Assembly: GCA_018221105.1 (NCBI GenBank)
Contig: JAAOYA010000008.1
Coordinates: 1 to 64,000, forward strand
DNA: 64,000 nt
Source of the DNA: Candidatus Woesearchaeota archaeon
GTDB taxonomy: Archaea > Nanobdellota > Nanobdellia > Woesearchaeales > JAAOYA01
Direction: 5' to 3'
Below the pieces are notes generated by a model that searched no databases, was not told where the DNA came from, and saw only the letters and a program-made list of their open reading frames with translations. A program made the translations under genes and the position numbers. Shown here one piece after another: positions 17,116 through 25,446 of the stretch; the first letter of the stretch is position 1; each line of letters opens with the position of its first letter.

Positions 17116-17700
17116 ATGGTTGATCAAATGGGTAGTGGGGATTGTATTTTTTGCCAGTTGGCTAGTGGTGCGATGGATTCTAAGGTTGTATATGAGGATG
17201 ATGATTTCAAGGCCATTCTTGATATTTATCCTGCTAGTCCAGGTCACGTTCTTGTAATTCCTAAAGAGCATGTTGTATTGTTTAATCAGCTTTCAGAGTA
17301 TAAGACTCAGCGCTTGGGAGTGGTTGCTAAAATTGTTTCTGAGAAATTGTTCAAAGCTTTGAAGCCTCACGGATTGAATGTTTTTATTGCTAATGGTACT
17401 GTTGCTGGCCAGAAAGCGCCTCACATGATTTGTCATGTTATTCCTCGTTTTGAGGGTGATGGTTTGAACTTTAACCTTCCAGAAGGCACTGAAGTTGACG
17501 AAGAATCGTTTAGCAAAATTAAAGAGTTTTCAGTTAACGCGTGGGGCGAGGCAAAACCAGTAGAGACGCAGGCACCAATAACTGTTAGCGAATCTGAAGT
17601 GACGGCACCAGTTGTACAAGAGTCAATTGATGCTTTTGATGATGGTAAGGTTTCATTAGAAGCCATTAATAAATTGTATGAGGAGTCAGACAATGTGTGA
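17116..17700 (+). CDS. HIT-family protein lacking the catalytic histidine
   Basis: 194 aa. CIFC and an AIL..YPASPGHVLVIPK segment give the HIT fold, usually a nucleotide hydrolase or transferase. The histidine triad should read H-x-H-x-H; here AGQKAPHMICHVIPR has H103, I105 and H107. The middle His, the nucleophile in Hint/Fhit enzymes, is replaced by Ile. A C-terminal extension (from about residue 130, acidic and Pro/Val-rich) is not typical. Overlaps the next HIT gene by 8 bp. Probably a nucleotide-binding or scaffold protein rather than a hydrolase. Confidence 0.85.
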   Translation: MVDQMGSGDCIFCQLASGAMDSKVVYEDDDFKAILDIYPASPGHVLVIPKEHVVLFNQLSEYKTQRLGVVAKIVSEKLFKALKPHGLNVFIANGTVAGQKAPHMICHVIPRFEGDGLNFNLPEGTEVDEESFSKIKEFSVNAWGEAKPVETQAPITVSESEVTAPVVQESIDAFDDGKVSLEAINKLYEESDNV

Positions 17701-18205
17701 AGTTTGTGAGTTAGCAAAAAGCGGTAAATTGCTTTACAGTGATGATTATGTTGTTGCAGCGATGCATCCAAAACCAACTGTTAAAGGTCACGTGTTAGTG
17801 TTTGCAAAGGAGCATCATCAAATTATTACTCAAGTTCCACAAGCAGTTTTGTCACAATTGTTTGATAAGGCTAAAATGATGGCTGGTTTTGTTTTTGACG
17901 CCTTGCAGGCTGAGGGCACTAATATAATAGCCCCTAACGGCACTATCGCTGGTCAGACTGACGCACATTTTGCTATGCATGTGTTGCCGCGTTTTGCAAA
18001 TGATGGTTTGAATTTTGATTGGCAGCCAAAACAATATCCTGAAGAAAAACTTGATGAGCTCTTAGGACTCTTAAATGAAGTACAAGTTGGCGAGGAAAGT
18101 TTTGCTGATCAAGAAATAATACTTGATACTGAACCTAAAGAGGTTAGTTCTACTGTGCCGCCTGATAAGAATTATCAATTAAAGCATTTAAGACGTATTC
18201 CTTAA
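17693..18205 (+). CDS. Second HIT-family protein lacking the catalytic histidine
   Basis: 170 aa from ATG 17693, which overlaps the upstream stop; an in-frame ATG at 17678 is less likely. CEVC and KGHVLVFAKEHH give the HIT fold. The triad AGQTDAHFAMHVLPR has H92, A94 and H96, so the nucleophile is Ala. GDGLNF/NDGLNF follows the triad in both copies, so the pair arose by duplication. Both lost the same residue. A heteromeric pseudo-enzyme is a reasonable guess. Ends 4 bp inside the convergent prepilin peptidase gene. Confidence 0.82.
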   Translation: MCEVCELAKSGKLLYSDDYVVAAMHPKPTVKGHVLVFAKEHHQIITQVPQAVLSQLFDKAKMMAGFVFDALQAEGTNIIAPNGTIAGQTDAHFAMHVLPRFANDGLNFDWQPKQYPEEKLDELLGLLNEVQVGEESFADQEIILDTEPKEVSSTVPPDKNYQLKHLRRIP

Positions 18206-19059
18206 ACAATTAATTCTATAAATCTTAATAGTATATTGTCAAAAAATAGTGTTAACAAATATGCTATTAGAAAGCTTGGAACAAATGGTATTCCTTCTTT
18301 TACTAACACGTTTTTTATTTTGTGCTTTTTTAGTGTGTTGATTTGTTGTTGTGATATTCCTAAGTCTTTTGGTCCGACGATTATTTTATTGTTGATTTTT
18401 ACTGTTTTTGCTATCCAGTCTCCGATTGTTAGTTTTGATGGTGGTAGTGTTGTGTACATGCAAGTGTTTTCTACTGCTTTGACGTACAACCATAAGTAAT
18501 GGATTGTAGCTGATAATATGGTCATTATCGCGGTGCTGATTTGTAATGCTTTGTTTGGCGTTGTTAATGTGATGATTAACAGTATTATTGTTATGCTTAA
18601 TGCCCAATATTTTGAGTGTTTTGCTTTTGTTGTTTTAGCGATTTTTTTTATTTCAGCATAAACTTTTTTATGATTTTTTATTGCTAAAGTTGTGCTCCAG
18701 GCCAGTCCATAGAATGCTCCTGCTATTAGCATGTTGGCTAGTAGACTTATCAGAAATGAGTTTGGTGTTAGTTGCAGTCCTAGCATTGCACCTAGTCCCA
18801 TTAGCATTTTTGAGTCTCCGCCGCCCCATTGGCCGCCGTAGTACATTAATACTGCTATTATGAAGAATACTCCAAATCCTGCTAGTCCTTCTAGTAGTGG
18901 TGTGAAGCTTGTTGTGTTGATGCTTTGTAGGCCTCTTATGCCAAAACCTGTGATTATTAATCCGTAGTTTAGCCAGTCTGGTACTTCTCGTGTTTTGATG
19001 TCTGTGATTGTTGCTATTATTAGTGCTGTTATTGTTATTGTTGTGATTATTGCTAGCAT
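18202..19059 (-). CDS. Class III prepilin peptidase, second copy
   Basis: 285 aa membrane aspartic protease. Catalytic regions are ITDIKTREVPDW (Asp near residue 21) and GGQWGGGDSKMLMG (GGGD), a clean match to archaeal FlaK/PibD-type enzymes. The C-terminal part has the family's GPKDLGIS..QI..LKK...IKNVLVKEGIPFVPSFL segment. Shorter and more canonical than the copy at 15894, so probably the housekeeping enzyme for pilins or archaellins. No pilin gene is seen beside it. Confidence 0.88.
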   Translation of the reverse strand: MLAIITTITITALIIATITDIKTREVPDWLNYGLIITGFGIRGLQSINTTSFTPLLEGLAGFGVFFIIAVLMYYGGQWGGGDSKMLMGLGAMLGLQLTPNSFLISLLANMLIAGAFYGLAWSTTLAIKNHKKVYAEIKKIAKTTKAKHSKYWALSITIILLIITLTTPNKALQISTAIMTILSATIHYLWLYVKAVENTCMYTTLPPSKLTIGDWIAKTVKINNKIIVGPKDLGISQQQINTLKKHKIKNVLVKEGIPFVPSFLIAYLLTLFFDNILLRFIELIV

Positions 19060-19130
19060 GTTATTTTTTTGTTTTTTTACACTTAAAAAACCATATAGTG
19101 TTACTTAATAGTGGTAAATTTATCGAAAGC

Positions 19131-19139
19131 TTTATATAT
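19131..19139 (+). promoter_or_regulatory. TATA box of the GH15-like gene
   Basis: TTTATATAT at 19131-19139 predicts transcription from about 19160. This rules out the upstream GTG 19111 as start and favours ATG 19195. Confidence 0.5.
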
Positions 19140-19194
19140 CAGTATACACTACCTAGTAGTAACAAATCATGGTGGGGTGTCTAACTTGCTAAAC

Positions 19195-20199
19195 ATGCTT
19201 TACAAAAAAAAATCGCAAAAAATATTAAAACAATTACAGCACGATAACGGTTTATTCGTAGCTAGTGGAAACGCTAAAAAAACACACTACGGAAGACAAG
19301 CCTGGATTCGTGACACAATCTATGAAGCCAAAGGACTAGAAAAAGTCAAAGACTTAAAATCAGTACAAAAGGCTTATCACGCTCTTTTTGACATATTCTT
19401 AAAACACGAATACAAAATCGATTTCGCAATAGCAAAAAAACCACTATACAAACACGAGTACATTCACGCACGATACTGTCCTAACACACTAGAAGAATTT
19501 CATGAAGACTGGGGCAACATGCAAAACGACGCAGTCGGAGCATTCTTGTTCAAAGTCGGAGACTTAAAAGAAAAAGATATCGAGTTAGTACGCAATGAAA
19601 ACGATCATAGAATACTACAAAAACTAGTACAATACCTACAAAGTATTGAGTACTGGCAGCACGAAGACAACGGCATCTGGGAAGAAAACGAAGAAATACA
19701 CTCATCTTCTGTCGGCGCTTGCCTTGCAGGACTGCAAAAAATCAGCAGTTATGTTGACGTACCACAAGAACTTATCAAAAAAGGACAAGAAAAACTCAAC
19801 GAACTATTACCACGAGAGTCAATTACAAAAGAAGTTGATCTAGCACAATTATCATTAATCTACCCGTTCAATGTAGTGAACGATCATCAAAAACGCCAAA
19901 TACTCTACAACGTAGAGATGAAACTAGTACGTGAAAACGGAGTTATCCGATACCACGACGATTACTACTTCAACAACGGTGTATCAGAAGCAGAATGGTG
20001 CTTTGGATTTCCATGGCTTGCAAAAATCTACAAAGACGCAGGCAACAAAACACGCTACAAACACTACCTAAAAAAAACACACGATGCCATGAACGCAAAA
20101 GGTGAACTGCCAGAATTGTACTACGGCAAAAGCAACTTGTACAATGAAAACACTCCACTAGGATGGAGCCAGGCAATGTACCTATGCGCGATAAGTTAA
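19195..20199 (+). CDS. GH15-like glycoside hydrolase (glucoamylase/phosphorylase-kinase fold)
   Basis: About 334 aa from ATG 19195, chosen because the TATA box lies at 19131; longer readings start upstream of it. The (alpha/alpha)6-barrel signatures are GRQAWIRDTIY near the N-terminus, DWGNMQNDAVGAFL, DNGIWEENEEIHSSSVGACLAGL, VSEAEWCFGFPWLA and a C-terminal NENTPLGWSQAMYLCA. These resemble archaeal GH15 glucoamylases, which release glucose from alpha-glucans; E in GIWEEN may be catalytic. It is shorter than typical GH15 (about 600 aa) and lacks the N-terminal beta-sandwich. Fits with the glycogen genes at 36-42 kb. No signal peptide, so cytosolic. Confidence 0.75.
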   Translation: MLYKKKSQKILKQLQHDNGLFVASGNAKKTHYGRQAWIRDTIYEAKGLEKVKDLKSVQKAYHALFDIFLKHEYKIDFAIAKKPLYKHEYIHARYCPNTLEEFHEDWGNMQNDAVGAFLFKVGDLKEKDIELVRNENDHRILQKLVQYLQSIEYWQHEDNGIWEENEEIHSSSVGACLAGLQKISSYVDVPQELIKKGQEKLNELLPRESITKEVDLAQLSLIYPFNVVNDHQKRQILYNVEMKLVRENGVIRYHDDYYFNNGVSEAEWCFGFPWLAKIYKDAGNKTRYKHYLKKTHDAMNAKGELPELYYGKSNLYNENTPLGWSQAMYLCAIS

Positions 20200-20212
20200 T
20201 CAAACTCATATT

Positions 20213-20286
20213 GATTGCGGGGCTCAACTGTTTTTAATTCAGTTTTGACCCACCCCTCCCTTGAATTGACGTGGGTCCCGCAAATC
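20213..20286 (+). ncRNA. Candidate structured RNA element (three-way junction) before a small-protein operon
   Basis: TTGCGGG (20215-20221) pairs with CCCGCAA (20277-20283). Inside are two hairpins: AACTG/CAGTT around a 9-nt loop (20226-20244) and GACCCAC/GTGGGTC around 20247-20277. The last base of the second hairpin competes with the outer stem. It is GC-rich against an AT-rich background and ends about 20 nt before the AGGTGA ribosome site at 20297. It may be a leader element for 20307-21013 or the end of the upstream transcript. Confidence 0.35.
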
Positions 20287-20306
20287 AATTTTCAAAGGTG
20301 AAAAAA

Positions 20307-20675
20307 ATGACAAACAAATATTCAACTTCAATGTTGCAAATACAAAGAGTGGATACATACAAAGAGCTCAGAGATAGAGTAAAAAGTATAGAACAACAAA
20401 CAAGTATTAGGCCAAAAGTAAAAGTAGCAGCTATTGACGGTGAAGCTTATATGTTAATGACCGATGGCACAATGGAACATCCTCGTGCTTACTGGCACAT
20501 ACCACCAGAAACTCTTGATGAACAATCACGAAAACGTGACATTCCAATAATCAACGGCAATGCAGTACAAGAAGAAAAAACTCTTATAGAAGCCATAAGA
20601 ACACAAGAGACAGAGCGTCGGGCTCAAGAACAACTCGATTCAATAGACGAGTTTTTGTCGGGATTGAAAAAGTGA
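20307..20675 (+). CDS. Small protein of unknown function, coupled pair member 1
   Basis: 122 aa from ATG 20307, chosen because AGGTGA lies 6 nt upstream; a GTG at 20271 sits inside the structured element and is less likely. The middle reads VAAIDGEAYMLMTDGTMEHPRAYWHIPPETL, a possible small beta domain. The last 45 residues are charged and helical (ETERRAQEQLDSIDEFLSGL). No family recognised. Ends in a GTGA overlap with the next gene, so the two are translationally coupled. Confidence 0.65.
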   Translation: MTNKYSTSMLQIQRVDTYKELRDRVKSIEQQTSIRPKVKVAAIDGEAYMLMTDGTMEHPRAYWHIPPETLDEQSRKRDIPIINGNAVQEEKTLIEAIRTQETERRAQEQLDSIDEFLSGLKK

Positions 20676-21013
20676 CTAAAAACAAATGTGCAACACAACT
20701 ACCTGCAAAAGAATACATTAAAGTTGTAGAAAGAGCTACTTTAATGTTACAAGAAGGCAATTTAGAACAAGGACTTATTAGCATAGGAGAGCGCGAAGAC
20801 TGGGCTTACTTCTTATTTAATCCAACCAACAAAGTTGGAGCTTTTTATACTACTATATCAAGTTTACATAAAGAAGGTTTGGATTGTGATGCTCTAAAAG
20901 TTGAAAAAGCAGATATGACAATATACTCTAAAAGAGCAAACTTATCACAATGTCCAATACTAGAAGAAATTATTAATTCTATAAGAGAACAACACAAAGA
21001 AAGAAAAGTTTAG
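20672..21013 (+). CDS. Small protein of unknown function, coupled pair member 2
   Basis: 113 aa from GTG 20672, which overlaps the preceding stop (GTGA). Mostly helical at both ends (EYIKVVERATLMLQEGNLEQG; LEEIINSIREQHKERK) with a central WAYFLFNP...GAFYTTISSLH segment. Two isolated cysteines near the ends. Not recognised. Its 3' end overlaps the SRP54 gene by 4 bp. Confidence 0.65.
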   Translation: MTKNKCATQLPAKEYIKVVERATLMLQEGNLEQGLISIGEREDWAYFLFNPTNKVGAFYTTISSLHKEGLDCDALKVEKADMTIYSKRANLSQCPILEEIINSIREQHKERKV

Positions 21014-22350
21014 AATTTCATTCCTTTTGGCATTTTTTGCATTAGTTTTTGAAGGTTTTTCTCGCCGCCACCCTTTAACATCTTAGTCATTTTTTTTGCT
21101 TGTTTGTACTGTTTTAAAAGTTCTCGTACTTCTTGAACTGTTGTTCCACTGCCTTGTGCGATGCGTTTTACTCTATCACCATCTAAAACTTCTGGATCTT
21201 CTAATTCATTTTTTGTGCAAGAATCAAGTATAAAACGCCATTTTTTTAGTTTGCCTTCTTGGACTTGCAATGCTCCTTTTGGCATTTTTAATTGTCCCAT
21301 TCCAGGAATCAATTCCATTACTTTACCAAGCGGTCCCATCTTGCTCATCGCTTGCATTTGCTCGTACAAGTCAATAAGATTAAATTCTCCTTTTAAGAAT
21401 CGTTTTCCTAAGTCTTGTGCTTCTTCTTGAGTTATTGCCTCACTTGCTTTTTCTAATAATGCTTTAATATCGCCCATTCCCAACATTCTTGATACGAATC
21501 CTTGAGGGTCAAATTTTTCAAAAGCATCAATTTTCTCGCCAACACCTACGAATTTTACTTTTGCTCCTGTGACTTGACATGCTGCTAGTGCTCCGCCGCC
21601 TTTAGCAGTACCGTCAAGTTTTGTGATGATTACTCCTGTGATTTTTACTGCGTCGTGAAATGCTTGTGCTTGTTTTTGTGCTGTTTGTCCAATGTCAGCG
21701 CCAATTATTAGTAGTGCTTCTGTTGGCTTTACTACTTTTGCTAGTTTGTTTAATTCTTCAATCAAATCATTGCTTAGGGCGTCGCGTCCTGCTGTGTCAA
21801 CTATTGTTAAATCATACTTTGATAGTTCTTTTTCAAAAGTTTTATAGATTTTTATTGGGTCCTTGCTTTTTGGATCGCCAAAAACTTTCACGTCTAATTG
21901 TTTGCCTAGAGTTTCTAATTGTTTGTAAGCTGCTGGGCGCCAAGTGTCAGTTGATAACAATGCTACTTTTTTACCTCTTGTTTTATAGTAACGTGCTAGT
22001 TTTCCAGCAGTTGTTGTTTTACCGTTACCAAAAAGTCCCACAAGCATTATTTTTGAACCTTTTTTTGTGTTTAATTCTTCTTCTTTCTCACCTAAGAAAT
22101 TGACTAGTTCTTCGTAGACAATTTTGACTAATTGCTCTTTTTTAGTCATTGAAGCAGTAGGTTTTTCTTTTGCTCGGTCTCTAATCTTGTTAGAAAGCTC
22201 GAAGACTAATTGTACGTTAACGTCTGACGTTAACAAGGCTCGTTGTATGTCTTTTATTAGCTCGTTTATTAGTTTGTCATCTACTAATACTGCGTTAGTG
22301 ATTTTTTGCAAAGTGTCCTTTAAGGACCCTCCTAGCTTATCAAGTACCAT
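21010..22350 (-). CDS. srp54: Signal recognition particle GTPase SRP54
   Basis: 446 aa, normal length. N domain 1-95, then the GTPase: GLFGNGKTTTAGKLA (P-loop; usual GxQGSGKTT, here FGN), DTWRPAAYKQL, DTAGR, TKLDGTAKGGGAL and GVGEKIDAFEKFDP. The M domain (about 300-446) is Met-rich with FNLIDLYEQMQAMSKMGPLG and the RNA-binding region GDRVKRIAQGSGT. It binds 7S RNA and signal peptides and docks with FtsY at the membrane. A TATA box (minus TTTTATAAATAA near 22370) lies about 22 bp upstream of the ATG, so the mRNA is probably leaderless. Confidence 0.97.
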   Translation of the reverse strand: MVLDKLGGSLKDTLQKITNAVLVDDKLINELIKDIQRALLTSDVNVQLVFELSNKIRDRAKEKPTASMTKKEQLVKIVYEELVNFLGEKEEELNTKKGSKIMLVGLFGNGKTTTAGKLARYYKTRGKKVALLSTDTWRPAAYKQLETLGKQLDVKVFGDPKSKDPIKIYKTFEKELSKYDLTIVDTAGRDALSNDLIEELNKLAKVVKPTEALLIIGADIGQTAQKQAQAFHDAVKITGVIITKLDGTAKGGGALAACQVTGAKVKFVGVGEKIDAFEKFDPQGFVSRMLGMGDIKALLEKASEAITQEEAQDLGKRFLKGEFNLIDLYEQMQAMSKMGPLGKVMELIPGMGQLKMPKGALQVQEGKLKKWRFILDSCTKNELEDPEVLDGDRVKRIAQGSGTTVQEVRELLKQYKQAKKMTKMLKGGGEKNLQKLMQKMPKGMKF

Positions 22351-22388
22351 AATACTGTTTTAGAACTCCAAATTATTTATAAAAGTAC

Positions 22389-23003
22389 CTATGGTTTGTC
22401 GACGACACCATAAATTGCTGTTTTTTTGTTATTTTTTTTAGCCCATTGCCTGTCACCATAAGACCAATGCCAGAATTCCATAGGATAATTTACAAGACCT
22501 ACTTTTGTTAAAGCTTGTATCAAAAAATCACGATTTTTTTGAATGTGGTTTGGCAGTTTTGATTGTTTTGTTTTAGAATTCTCTTGATATGTTAGTTTTT
22601 TTGATCGCATTGGAACCAAACGATTATTTCGTACTAGTCGAACGTCAATTGCTGCACCGCAAATATGTCCTGAAGCTTCAAGACCATTAAATGGAGCAAC
22701 ATATTTTTTTGCTTCTTTGATGATTTGTTGTTCTGTCCAATCAGGATTTTGTTTTTTGAACTTTTTCACTATATTTTCAAAAATAGTTTTTTGTTGTTTT
22801 GGAGAACGCCAAGCACTACGAACAACAAATGTTATCCCTTTTGGCAAATGTTTTTGTGCTTGGCAAAGCTTTTTTGCAACAGTTAATCTAGCGTAAGCTT
22901 TAGAATCTGATGGTCTGCTGTAAGGTCCTAAACGAACTATTATTTTTGGACAAACCTTTTTTATATCAACTAGTGGTTCACCACATTCTTTTATTTTAAT
23001 CAT
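22389..23003 (-). CDS. VanX-like D-alanyl-D-alanine dipeptidase (peptidase M15)
   Basis: 204 aa zinc peptidase. SGHICGAAIDVRL gives the SxHxxGxAxD zinc motif, and EFWHWSYGDRQW gives the catalytic Glu and third zinc ligand, as in VanX/DdpX. RSAWRSPKQQ is the substrate-binding Arg region. VanX splits D-Ala-D-Ala, a peptidoglycan building block that archaea do not make. It has no signal peptide, so it would act on imported dipeptide or another substrate. Likely acquired from bacteria. Confidence 0.88.
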   Translation of the reverse strand: MIKIKECGEPLVDIKKVCPKIIVRLGPYSRPSDSKAYARLTVAKKLCQAQKHLPKGITFVVRSAWRSPKQQKTIFENIVKKFKKQNPDWTEQQIIKEAKKYVAPFNGLEASGHICGAAIDVRLVRNNRLVPMRSKKLTYQENSKTKQSKLPNHIQKNRDFLIQALTKVGLVNYPMEFWHWSYGDRQWAKKNNKKTAIYGVVDKP

Positions 23004-23033
23004 AAAAAGTGTATTGTAGAATTATTTAAAAAA

Positions 23034-23453
23034 CTAGCGTCGACCGCGACCAACACGACCATTATCTAATCCTTTAACACCATTTAAGTTATATGTTGGA
23101 GGTCTTTGTTTAACTGGATGTTCCAGTACCGCTTTTAATTGTTCTATTGGAGGTGTTGATATTTCAGGCATTCCATAAATTGTATGATAATCTAAATTTC
23201 CAACACCGATATGTCCAATATCGCCTTTGTATACTAAAATCATTAACTCGTCTTCTTGACTTGTCATTACTAGAATATTTTCATCTTGTGAAAGTATCAT
23301 GTTAGGAACTTGTCTTTTTATAGCTTCACAAATATCTCTAGCGCGTTCTTCTCCAGCCAACAATCTTATAGTTTCTTCACTAGGAGGCCACTCTTGATCA
23401 GGCAGATACTCATTAAGTCTAGTCATTAAATCAAATATTTTGTCTTCATTCAT
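23034..23453 (-). CDS. Unknown 139-aa protein with Arg-rich tail
   Basis: N-terminal part is helical and acidic (MNEDKIFDLMTRLNEYLPDQ...). The middle is a beta-rich ILVMTSQEDELMILVYKGDIGHIGVGNLDYHTIYG domain. The C-terminus is Pro-rich, ending NGRVGRGRR, which could bind nucleic acid. Reads like an archaeal lineage-specific protein. Same strand as VanX and ThrRS with about 30 bp on each side, so perhaps one transcription unit. Confidence 0.65.
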   Translation of the reverse strand: MNEDKIFDLMTRLNEYLPDQEWPPSEETIRLLAGEERARDICEAIKRQVPNMILSQDENILVMTSQEDELMILVYKGDIGHIGVGNLDYHTIYGMPEISTPPIEQLKAVLEHPVKQRPPTYNLNGVKGLDNGRVGRGRR

Positions 23454-23483
23454 AATAGAACTTTCAAAAATAGTTATTTATAA

Positions 23484-25382
23484 TTATTTCTTTTCATTTA
23501 TTTCTTTTAATAATTGTTTTAAGAATTCGTCAGCTTTCTTGGCGCCTATTACTTGGTTGTCGCGAGTGCGTATTGCTACAGTGCCTTTTTTTATTTCTTG
23601 CTCTCCAACAACTAATATGTAATTGGCCTTGGCTAGTTGTCCGTCACGAACTTTTTTTGAAATGCTTTCAGTACGACTATCAACTTCTACTCTGACGCCT
23701 TTTGCGTCGTAAGCTTTAGCGATTTTGTACGCGTAATCTGCAAATCGGTCTGCTACTGGCAGGATGCGTACTTGTGTTGGCGAGAGCCATAATGGAAATT
23801 TTCCTGCGTAGTGCTCTACTAGTATTCCTATGAATCGCTCTAGCGAGCCATAAATTGTTCTGTGTATCATTACTGGTTGGTGTTTGTCTTCACCGTCTTC
23901 GCCCATGTATGTTAGTTTGAAGCGCTCAGGCATGCTCATGTCTAATTGTATTGTTCCACACTGCCATGTTCTGTTTAGTGCGTCGCGAATGTGAAAATCG
24001 ATTTTTGGTCCGTAGAATGCTCCGTCACCTTCATTTATGTAATATTGTTTTCCAGCTTTTTTTATTCCTTCTTCTAATGCTTTAGTGGTGGTTTCCCATT
24101 GTTTGTCTGTTCCAATGCTTTTTTCTGGTCGTGTTGATAGTTCTATTTTGTATTCAAAGCCGAACATTTTGTAGATTCGCTCTGTGAATTTGATTAGTCG
24201 TGTTATCTCTGATTGTATTTGTTTTTCTGTCATGAATATGTGAGCGTCGTCTTGTGTGAAAGCTCGAACACGAAATAGTCCGTTTAATGTGCCGCTTAAT
24301 TCGTGGCGGTGCACTAATCCTAACTCGCCAACTCTTAGTGGTAATTCTTTGTAGGAGTGTACTCTTTCTTTGTACATTAGCATCCCACCTGGACAATTCA
24401 TTGGTTTTATTGAATAATCCTGATTGTCAATTTTTGTCAAGTACATGTTTTCTTTGTATAATTTCCAATGACCGCTTTTTTCCCAAAGTGTTTTGTTTAA
24501 TATTATTGGAGTGCTGATTTCAACATAACCTTCTTTTTTGTGTTCAGTGCGCCAGTAATCTACTAGTGTATTGTATAAGTGTAGTCCTTTTGGGTGCCAG
24601 AATGGGAAGCCTGGTGCTTCATCGTGAAAACTGAATAGTTCTAGGTCTCTTCCTAGTTTTTTGTGATCGCGTTTTTTTGCTTCTTCGAGTAAGTGCAAGT
24701 ATTGGTTTAATTCTTTTTTGTCAGGAAATGCTACTCCGTAAACGCGTTGTAATTGTTTGTTTTTTGCGTCTCCACGCCAGTATGCTCCTGCTAGTTTTGT
24801 TAGTTTTACTGCTTTTATTTTTGCTGTGCTTGGCACGTGCGGTCCACGGCATAGGTCTACGAATTTTCCGTGTTTGTAGAGTGTGCATTGCTCGTCTCCT
24901 AACTCGTCAATCATCTCAAGTTTGTAGGGTTGGTCTTTTTGTAGTTTTTTTGCTTCATTTTTTTTTACGTCTAATCTTTCGAATACAATGTCTTCTTTGA
25001 TGATTTTTTTCATCTCGCTTTCTAGTTTGTTTAGGTCTTCTGGTGTGAAGGCTCTTTTGAAATCAAAATCGTAATAGAAACCGTCTTCAACTGCCGGACC
25101 AATTGTTAGTTTTATTTGAGGAAATAGTCTTTTTGCTGCTTTTGCTAGTATGTGACTTGCCGAGTGTTTGAATGTTTCTCGACCTTCTGGCTCTTTGAAT
25201 GTGAATATTTGAAATTTGCCGTTTTTGTTTATTTTGGTTGTTAAATCTATCAGTTCATTGTCAAGCTTTGCGACTATTGCGTCTTGTGCTAGTCGTGGGC
25301 CAATACTCTTTGCTACCTCTAATGCAGTGATGCCTTTTTTGTACTGTTTGCTTTTGCCGTCAGGAAATGTTAGTTTTATCAT
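23484..25382 (-). CDS. thrS: Threonyl-tRNA synthetase, bacterial/eukaryotic architecture
   Basis: 632 aa class II synthetase charging tRNA-Thr. Domains: TGS (1-60), N2 editing domain with HSASH (H73, H77) and CRGPHVP, catalytic core with motif 2 FRVRAFTQDDAHIF and the zinc Cys of NCPGGM, then an anticodon-binding domain starting RILPVAD. Euryarchaea typically carry a different, DTD-like editing domain, so the TGS/N2 form here is of bacterial type, as in several DPANN genomes. The core is complete, including the HHRTIYGS-like HRTIYGSLERF motif 3. Confidence 0.96.
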   Translation of the reverse strand: MIKLTFPDGKSKQYKKGITALEVAKSIGPRLAQDAIVAKLDNELIDLTTKINKNGKFQIFTFKEPEGRETFKHSASHILAKAAKRLFPQIKLTIGPAVEDGFYYDFDFKRAFTPEDLNKLESEMKKIIKEDIVFERLDVKKNEAKKLQKDQPYKLEMIDELGDEQCTLYKHGKFVDLCRGPHVPSTAKIKAVKLTKLAGAYWRGDAKNKQLQRVYGVAFPDKKELNQYLHLLEEAKKRDHKKLGRDLELFSFHDEAPGFPFWHPKGLHLYNTLVDYWRTEHKKEGYVEISTPIILNKTLWEKSGHWKLYKENMYLTKIDNQDYSIKPMNCPGGMLMYKERVHSYKELPLRVGELGLVHRHELSGTLNGLFRVRAFTQDDAHIFMTEKQIQSEITRLIKFTERIYKMFGFEYKIELSTRPEKSIGTDKQWETTTKALEEGIKKAGKQYYINEGDGAFYGPKIDFHIRDALNRTWQCGTIQLDMSMPERFKLTYMGEDGEDKHQPVMIHRTIYGSLERFIGILVEHYAGKFPLWLSPTQVRILPVADRFADYAYKIAKAYDAKGVRVEVDSRTESISKKVRDGQLAKANYILVVGEQEIKKGTVAIRTRDNQVIGAKKADEFLKQLLKEINEKK

Positions 25383-25446
25383 CTTCTCGTCTTTATGTTA
25401 TTGTCTTATTTTTTAAAGTTTTGCTAAAAGATAATAAAAATACAAT

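Noticed and set aside
20213-20286. tRNA-like gene
   Set aside because: Stem lengths and conserved T-loop bases of tRNA are absent.
21660-22103. Long plus-strand reading frame over srp54
   Set aside because: Leu/Val-rich shadow of a firmly identified gene on the other strand.
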